This document shows, piece after piece, positions 59,458 through 64,000 of a DNA stretch of 64,000 nt. The notes under the pieces were generated by a model that was not told the origin of the DNA, made no database searches, and worked only from the letters and a program-made list of their open reading frames with translations. The DNA lies in the NCBI GenBank assembly GCA_964394085.1, contig CAYMWF010000023.1:1-64000 (forward strand), in the 5' to 3' direction. Both the position numbers and the translations under genes were made by a program. The number at the start of each line of letters is the position of its first letter. Positions within the stretch are counted from its first letter, which is position 1. Source of the stretch: CAYMWF01 sp964394085 [NCBI: uncultured Gemmatimonadota bacterium] (GTDB lineage Bacteria > GCA-2686955 > CAYMWF01).

Positions 59458-62400
59458 TCATTCTTTGCATACACACGATATGTACCAATCTTTTGTCGTC
59501 CCCTTTTCGACACCAAGCGACCCGGTCCAGGACATGCTCGTTCCAAGGGTGATTTTCCCACCGACAGATCCTTCATGACCGCCGGCTCCCACTTCCGCCG
59601 AACCGCTGCTCGTGATTGTGACTGTTGCATTTGCTCCCGTTTTGACCTGTACTGAGATATGGGCTTTCTTCGTGCCCTCACCCTCAACGATTACTTTCAT
59701 GTGGGCGTAAGCGATCCCATCCTTGAAACTCGGAGTGGCCCTGGGGCCCTCCCCGTCCACATACTGTACATTGCCGTCATTATCGCACTTGAATTTCCGC
59801 GACCATGCGGCACCCACTTTATGCTCGGAACGCCAGAGGAAAGCCGACCTGTCATGCCAGTAGGTGTTTTTGATCTCGGCTGAACCTCCGCTCTTTGAAG
59901 GTGTAATGTCGTACCATCCGAACATGCGTGACTGATCGGGCATAATCCAGATGGATCCAGTCCCGGTGTAGACGACGGTATCGCTCCATCCGCGCCCGGC
60001 TCCCCACCTGTCCCTTGCCGGAGAAGAAGACTGATCCGCCAGCACCCAGGAAACGGTGCCCAGAATATCGACTCCGCCGATAGGGTTGTTGCGGACGAAA
60101 CCGTAGAGATTGTGTTCGCTCCGGCCGCCGATCGGACTACTGGAACGCCATCTTCCAGCATCGGGGCCGTAGATTCCGCTGCTGAAGTTCACGGGCGTCA
60201 TTGCGAGCATGCCGTAATTCAGCCGCCGCCACTCCACTTCCTCGACAGGGTCGCGGGAGATGAAGCGGCCCTGGCCGGGGTGGTAGTAACGTGCGCGGTA
60301 GTAGAAGAGGCCGGTTTCGGTGTCAAGCCTGCGGCCCTGGAAGTAGTAGGGATTGCCGACCTCCGAAACATCCAGCCGGCCGTCGCCGGAGGGAGGCGTG
60401 ATTGTCACCCGGCCGTACGCCCGGTGCTCGTAACGCTCCACAACGTCGCCGAGCCGGTCGGTCAGGGCAGTCACCAGGTACATGTTGTCGGCGTGGTAAT
60501 AGTAATTACTTCCCGACTCGCCCTCTACCATCATCACAGGTTCGTCCAGAAAATCTCCGTATACGTACGTGCGGGCCGGGTCTTCGCCGCCGTTTTCATA
60601 TTCCGACAGCACCTGGTTTCCGTCGTGCACGAACACCGTGACTTTCTGGCCGACGGTCTTTTGCACCCGGCGTCCCAGGGCATCATAGGCGTATTCGATA
60701 GACTCGGTCTGGTTGTACACGTCCGTAATGCGGCTCTCGTAGTCCCAGTCATAGGTCACGCCGGCCATATCCGCGGTCATGTTGCCCCTGGCGTCGTAGA
60801 ACAGCTCGGCCTGGTCGCGTTGTTTCAACTCGTGTACCAGATTATGCTGGCGCGTCTCCGGCACGCCGTCGACTACGGTGTCGTCCCAGTCGCCCGACGG
60901 GCTCAGTATCCATTGCTGGCTTGCACCGTCGCCGCGCACCCAGTCTACGAGCCGGTCATTGTCGTCGTAGGCGAACAACAGGCTCAGATCCGGCAGCACG
61001 CCGTTCGTCTCGATGGTTTTACGCTTGTTCGCATCGAAACCGAACGTCAAGTCGGTAACGCCGGGTGTCCGTATCGTTTCAGGCAGTTGATCATCCCGCC
61101 AGGTTCTCGTTTCCACAAGCCCGTTGCCGTAGGTGGTGGTCACCAGCCGGCCGCCGGCATCGTAGGCGCGGGCCTGCACGAATCCGCCGTCATACATCAG
61201 TCCTTCAAGCTGGTTACGACCGCTGAAAGAGCGGACCAGTTCCTTACCGTCTGGGTATGTCACCCCCACGAGGCGGCTGGCCATATCATATGTGTAGTCC
61301 ACCGCGAATGTTCGGCCGCTGATCGTCGTTTCCTCGCTGATCAGCCGTCCGGCTGCGTCATGAGCGCGTGCCACGGTATTGCCGTACAAGCCGCAGTCGG
61401 CCTGCACCATCCGTCCGGTTCTGTCATAATCGAATATGTCCGCTGACAGGTTCGGATATTCCCGGCTCACTATCCGGCCCGCATCGTCGTAGACATAAGT
61501 GGTAACGTCGCCCGCCTGGTCGGTTCTCGTCGCCATTCTGCCGGCCGCGTCATATGTATAGCGTTTCGTGCCCAGGTCCGCGAAAATCTTCTCTTCCACG
61601 CGGTTCAATTCATCGTAGGCCCACCGGGTCTCGCCGGAGTCCGGATCGATTACCTTCGTGCGGTTTCCGTTCGCGTCATATTCGAAGGTTGTGGTGAAGC
61701 CTTCACGGTCGGTATGTCCGACTACCCTGTTTCGGCCGTTATACTCATAAGTATCACTTTTCCCCAACCCGTCAGTCATACAGGTAAGCGAGCCTTCCCC
61801 GTTGTAGACGCAGCTCATGCTGTCACCAGCCGCATCGACCTGCAGAACCATCCGGCCGGCTGCGTCATAGACATGGTCCATTATGCTGCCGTTGGGATCG
61901 ATCGTCCGCAGTACGTTTCCGTTCGCATCGTTATAATAGGACGTAATAAAACCTTCGGCATCCACGGTTTCCACCATCCGGCCCGCGCCGTCGGTCAGCA
62001 CGCTTCTAGTGTGCCAGAGACCGTCTATGAACTCGGTCTTCTCTGCAATGCCGAAACCGGTGAGTGTTTCGGAGCCGTCGTAGTCAGTGGTGTTAAAGGT
62101 AAGCGCATGGTCACCGGCGTCGAACGTCACCGTTCGCACCGCACGGCCCATGGCGTCACTCACTGTCAGGCGTTTTCCGCCCTCCGCATCGATCGTCAGG
62201 ACCGCCTGTCCGTCGCAGCCTTCACCCGGGTTCAGGTCCGTGATCCACGAGGCGAAATGGTAGTCCAGTCCGATTCCGTCGTCCAGATCGTCGTCGTAGG
62301 TGTAGACGGTGGTTTCACCTTCCGCGTTGGTCACCGACGACAACCTGTGGAGACCGTCGTAAGCGGCGACGATCGAATGCCCCAGCGGGTTGGTCACGCT

Positions 62401-64000
62401 GGTGCGGTTGCCCTGGAAGTCGTAGTCGAAGAGCGTGATGCTGCCTCGTGGATCTTCGACCTCCTTCAGCCGCCCGCAGCACAGACCGTATCTGAACAGC
62501 GTTGTGTTGCCCCGGGCATCCGTCTCGGATGCGCGCTTCCGCCGCAGGGTGTAGGTGTAGCTGATCGTCGCCTCTTCGGGTCGGCCGGCCGCCTCGGTAA
62601 TGCTCTTCAGGAGGTTACGGCCTGTGTAAGTGCAGGTGGTTCTGAAATCGCCTGACTCGGCGAAATGACGCGGATGCCGAACCTCCGTGCGATTGCCCTG
62701 TGCATCGTAATCGTATTCGGTTTTCGCTTCCGCGGCAGTGCCGGACGCCGTTACCTGCTCGACAAGCCTGCCCCGGGCATCATAGGTCATGGTGTTCGTG
62801 ATTCCGCGACCGTCGATCCGGGCTACAACCCTGTCTTCGTCATCGTAGATGGATTCGGTGATCAGGTACGGCGGGTTGGCCGTAAGAATGCGCGGAAGCG
62901 TCCGCAGGTCCGAACCGGCCGGCACGCCGCCGGACACGGTTTCAACGATGGTGCGGGTCAGGTTGTCGTCATTTTCGTCGTACACATAGTAGGTTCTTCG
63001 GCCGAGAGGATCGGTCGTGATCCCCGATCTGCCTCCTTCGTCGTAGGACTTTACCGTGGTCAACACCGTTTCCATGTCCGGATAGACCGTGGTTGCGATC
63101 TTCCGCAGCCTGTCGTCGTACTCGTAGGTGGTTGTCTCGCCGTGAACAGTTTCTTCCCTGATCTTCAGCGTGCCTGTCAGGTAGGTGTATGTGCTTCTTA
63201 CCCGTTCAACCGCGCCTGCGGCTTCAGTAACGCATATCACCCTGCCCAGGTTGTCATGTCTGAAAGAGGTGACATTGCCGTTGCGGTCGATTTTCTGCTT
63301 AACCAGGCCGGCATCCTCTTCCGTGCCGTACACGGTTTCTTCGTAGCTGCCGTCGGCGTAGGTGATAACCACCGGGCGGTTCATCCCGTCATAGGTGAAC
63401 CAGACGCTGGCACCTGCGGGGTCGATTTTCTCCGCCAGACGGCCCGCTTCGTCATACACGAACCGGGTGACGGCCGGCTCGCCGCCCTGTTCATCGGGCG
63501 GTTCCTGTATGGCTGTAAGGTAGTTGTCGGAGTAGAAATATTCCGTGACATTTCCGTTCGCATCCGTGGCGGTTTCAACCTGGCCCCTGTCGTTGTAGGT
63601 CCAGCTCCAGACAGCTTCATCCGCCGTACCCGCCGCCGCTGTCTTGCTGAGCCGGTTGCCGGCGTCGTCGTAGGTGAATTCCGTCACTCGATTCAGCCGA
63701 TCCATTTCCCGGGTCAGCTGCCGGAACCCGTTGTAGTCCCGCGTAATCCCGGTGCCGTCGGGATAAGTGATGGTGCGGATGGCGGAATGCTTGTCATCCA
63801 GCTCGAACCTGGTCCATCGGCCCAGTTCGTCGCTTCTGCCGGTGACGTGACGGTGGGGATCTGTCTCGTATGTCGCCGTCCGAACCCAGTTTTTCTTTCC
63901 CTTGCCGTCAGGTCCCCCCTCCAGGAGTCCCGATGATGGGCTCCAGGACCAGCCTGCGGCGCGGTCCGTACCCTCGGGGTAGCCGCCCCTGGTGACGTAC
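59458..64000 (-). CDS. RHS/YD-repeat protein with variable C-terminal domain, partial (start outside window)
   Basis: The frame is open from the window edge to its stop at 59458, giving over 1,500 residues. It consists of dozens of YD repeats of the form xYDxxGRLxxxxD that build the hollow RHS shell. The conserved core end reads FYYRARYYHPGQGRFISRDP (about 60250-60310). After it come about 250 residues unique to this protein. They include NLYGFVRNNPIGGVDILG and a terminal region rich in Gly, Ser, Thr and Trp ending WYISCVCKE. In RHS proteins this tip is usually a toxin or effector released by self-cleavage. I do not recognise the tip. No downstream reading frame looks like an immunity protein; the 277 bases to osmC are nearly empty. 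The N-terminus and export signal are outside the window. Confidence 0.9.
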   Translation of the reverse strand, partial: YVTRGGYPEGTDRAAGWSWSPSSGLLEGGPDGKGKKNWVRTATYETDPHRHVTGRSDELGRWTRFELDDKHSAIRTITYPDGTGITRDYNGFRQLTREMDRLNRVTEFTYDDAGNRLSKTAAAGTADEAVWSWTYNDRGQVETATDANGNVTEYFYSDNYLTAIQEPPDEQGGEPAVTRFVYDEAGRLAEKIDPAGASVWFTYDGMNRPVVITYADGSYEETVYGTEEDAGLVKQKIDRNGNVTSFRHDNLGRVICVTEAAGAVERVRSTYTYLTGTLKIREETVHGETTTYEYDDRLRKIATTVYPDMETVLTTVKSYDEGGRSGITTDPLGRRTYYVYDENDDNLTRTIVETVSGGVPAGSDLRTLPRILTANPPYLITESIYDDEDRVVARIDGRGITNTMTYDARGRLVEQVTASGTAAEAKTEYDYDAQGNRTEVRHPRHFAESGDFRTTCTYTGRNLLKSITEAAGRPEEATISYTYTLRRKRASETDARGNTTLFRYGLCCGRLKEVEDPRGSITLFDYDFQGNRTSVTNPLGHSIVAAYDGLHRLSSVTNAEGETTVYTYDDDLDDGIGLDYHFASWITDLNPGEGCDGQAVLTIDAEGGKRLTVSDAMGRAVRTVTFDAGDHALTFNTTDYDGSETLTGFGIAEKTEFIDGLWHTRSVLTDGAGRMVETVDAEGFITSYYNDANGNVLRTIDPNGSIMDHVYDAAGRMVLQVDAAGDSMSCVYNGEGSLTCMTDGLGKSDTYEYNGRNRVVGHTDREGFTTTFEYDANGNRTKVIDPDSGETRWAYDELNRVEEKIFADLGTKRYTYDAAGRMATRTDQAGDVTTYVYDDAGRIVSREYPNLSADIFDYDRTGRMVQADCGLYGNTVARAHDAAGRLISEETTISGRTFAVDYTYDMASRLVGVTYPDGKELVRSFSGRNQLEGLMYDGGFVQARAYDAGGRLVTTTYGNGLVETRTWRDDQLPETIRTPGVTDLTFGFDANKRKTIETNGVLPDLSLLFAYDDNDRLVDWVRGDGASQQWILSPSGDWDDTVVDGVPETRQHNLVHELKQRDQAELFYDARGNMTADMAGVTYDWDYESRITDVYNQTESIEYAYDALGRRVQKTVGQKVTVFVHDGNQVLSEYENGGEDPARTYVYGDFLDEPVMMVEGESGSNYYYHADNMYLVTALTDRLGDVVERYEHRAYGRVTITPPSGDGRLDVSEVGNPYYFQGRRLDTETGLFYYRARYYHPGQGRFISRDPVEEVEWRRLNYGMLAMTPVNFSSGIYGPDAGRWRSSSPIGGRSEHNLYGFVRNNPIGGVDILGTVSWVLADQSSSPARDRWGAGRGWSDTVVYTGTGSIWIMPDQSRMFGWYDITPSKSGGSAEIKNTYWHDRSAFLWRSEHKVGAAWSRKFKCDNDGNVQYVDGEGPRATPSFKDGIAYAHMKVIVEGEGTKKAHISVQVKTGANATVTITSSGSAEVGAGGHEGSVGGKITLGTSMSWTGSLGVEKGTTKDWYISCVCKE

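Noticed and set aside
60112-63936. Several long plus-strand frames (for example 444 and 423 codons) opposite the RHS gene
   Set aside because: The repetitive RHS sequence creates open antisense frames. They have no ribosome sites or domains.
1-64000. tRNA, rRNA, CRISPR array, prophage or integrase genes
   Set aside because: I looked for T-loop patterns, regularly spaced repeats and integrase or transposase motifs in the gaps and found none. The repeats seen have too few copies for an array.

Overview
The window comes from a GC-rich (about 58% by eye), probably uncultured, Gram-negative bacterium. The FCB-group candidate phyla (Krumholzibacteriota, Eisenbacteria, Latescibacterota type) fit best. 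The pointers are a FlgD-like C-terminal sorting domain with an NPFNPST motif, secreted Pmp-like beta-helix and FG-GAP repeat proteins, an alternative complex III, and ferredoxin-dependent 2-oxoacid oxidoreductases. There is no marker gene here to fix the phylum. I saw no rRNA, tRNA, CRISPR array or intact insertion sequence.

Layout. (1) 1-2.6 kb: a beta-helix surface protein whose frame is cut by an in-frame TGA, and an AAA_14/DUF4143 ATPase. (2) 2.7-9.2 kb, minus strand: a tight operon korA-korB-sdhA-sdhB-aspartase/fumarase, covering 2-oxoglutarate to succinyl-CoA, succinate/fumarate interconversion, and fumarate to malate or aspartate. No membrane anchor for SdhAB is present. (3) 9.7-18.9 kb, plus strand: the most striking segment. 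Two paralogous cytochrome bd subunit I-like proteins, each ending in a one-heme cytochrome c domain, precede an alternative complex III set in the order actA-actB-actC-actD-actF, with overlapping or nearly abutting genes. No actE and no heme-copper oxidase are present. This looks like a quinol to ACIII to c-heme to bd-type oxygen reductase chain. (4) 19-21.5 kb: iorAB; both ferredoxin motifs of IorA lack their second cysteine.

(5) 21.5-37.8 kb: mostly secreted or envelope proteins (FlgD-domain protein, phosphodiesterase/BNR fusion, FG-GAP protein, glycoside hydrolase, S41 protease, beta-lactamase-like hydrolase). Between them lie a decayed CHAT protease remnant beside a sigma factor and its partner, a YbgC-like thioesterase, and a MarR-GNAT fusion with a likely operator. 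The gaps carry several inverted and direct repeats. (6) 37.9-57.5 kb: a surface-glycan or small-molecule decoration locus. It has three large polytopic GT-C/YfhO-like proteins, an AsnB amidotransferase, a flippase-like LPG synthase TM protein, an exported amidohydrolase, an SGNH hydrolase, a DPM1-like glycosyltransferase, a flavoprotein, two CapK-like adenylate-forming enzymes, a nucleotidyltransferase-like protein and a GNAT.

(7) 57.6-59.2 kb: an autoregulated ArsR-rhodanese regulator, a truncated dsrE and an OsmC peroxidase, a sulfur/redox stress unit that has suffered a deletion. (8) 59.4 kb to the window edge: the C-terminal 1,500 codons of a giant RHS protein with an unrecognised terminal domain and no visible immunity gene.
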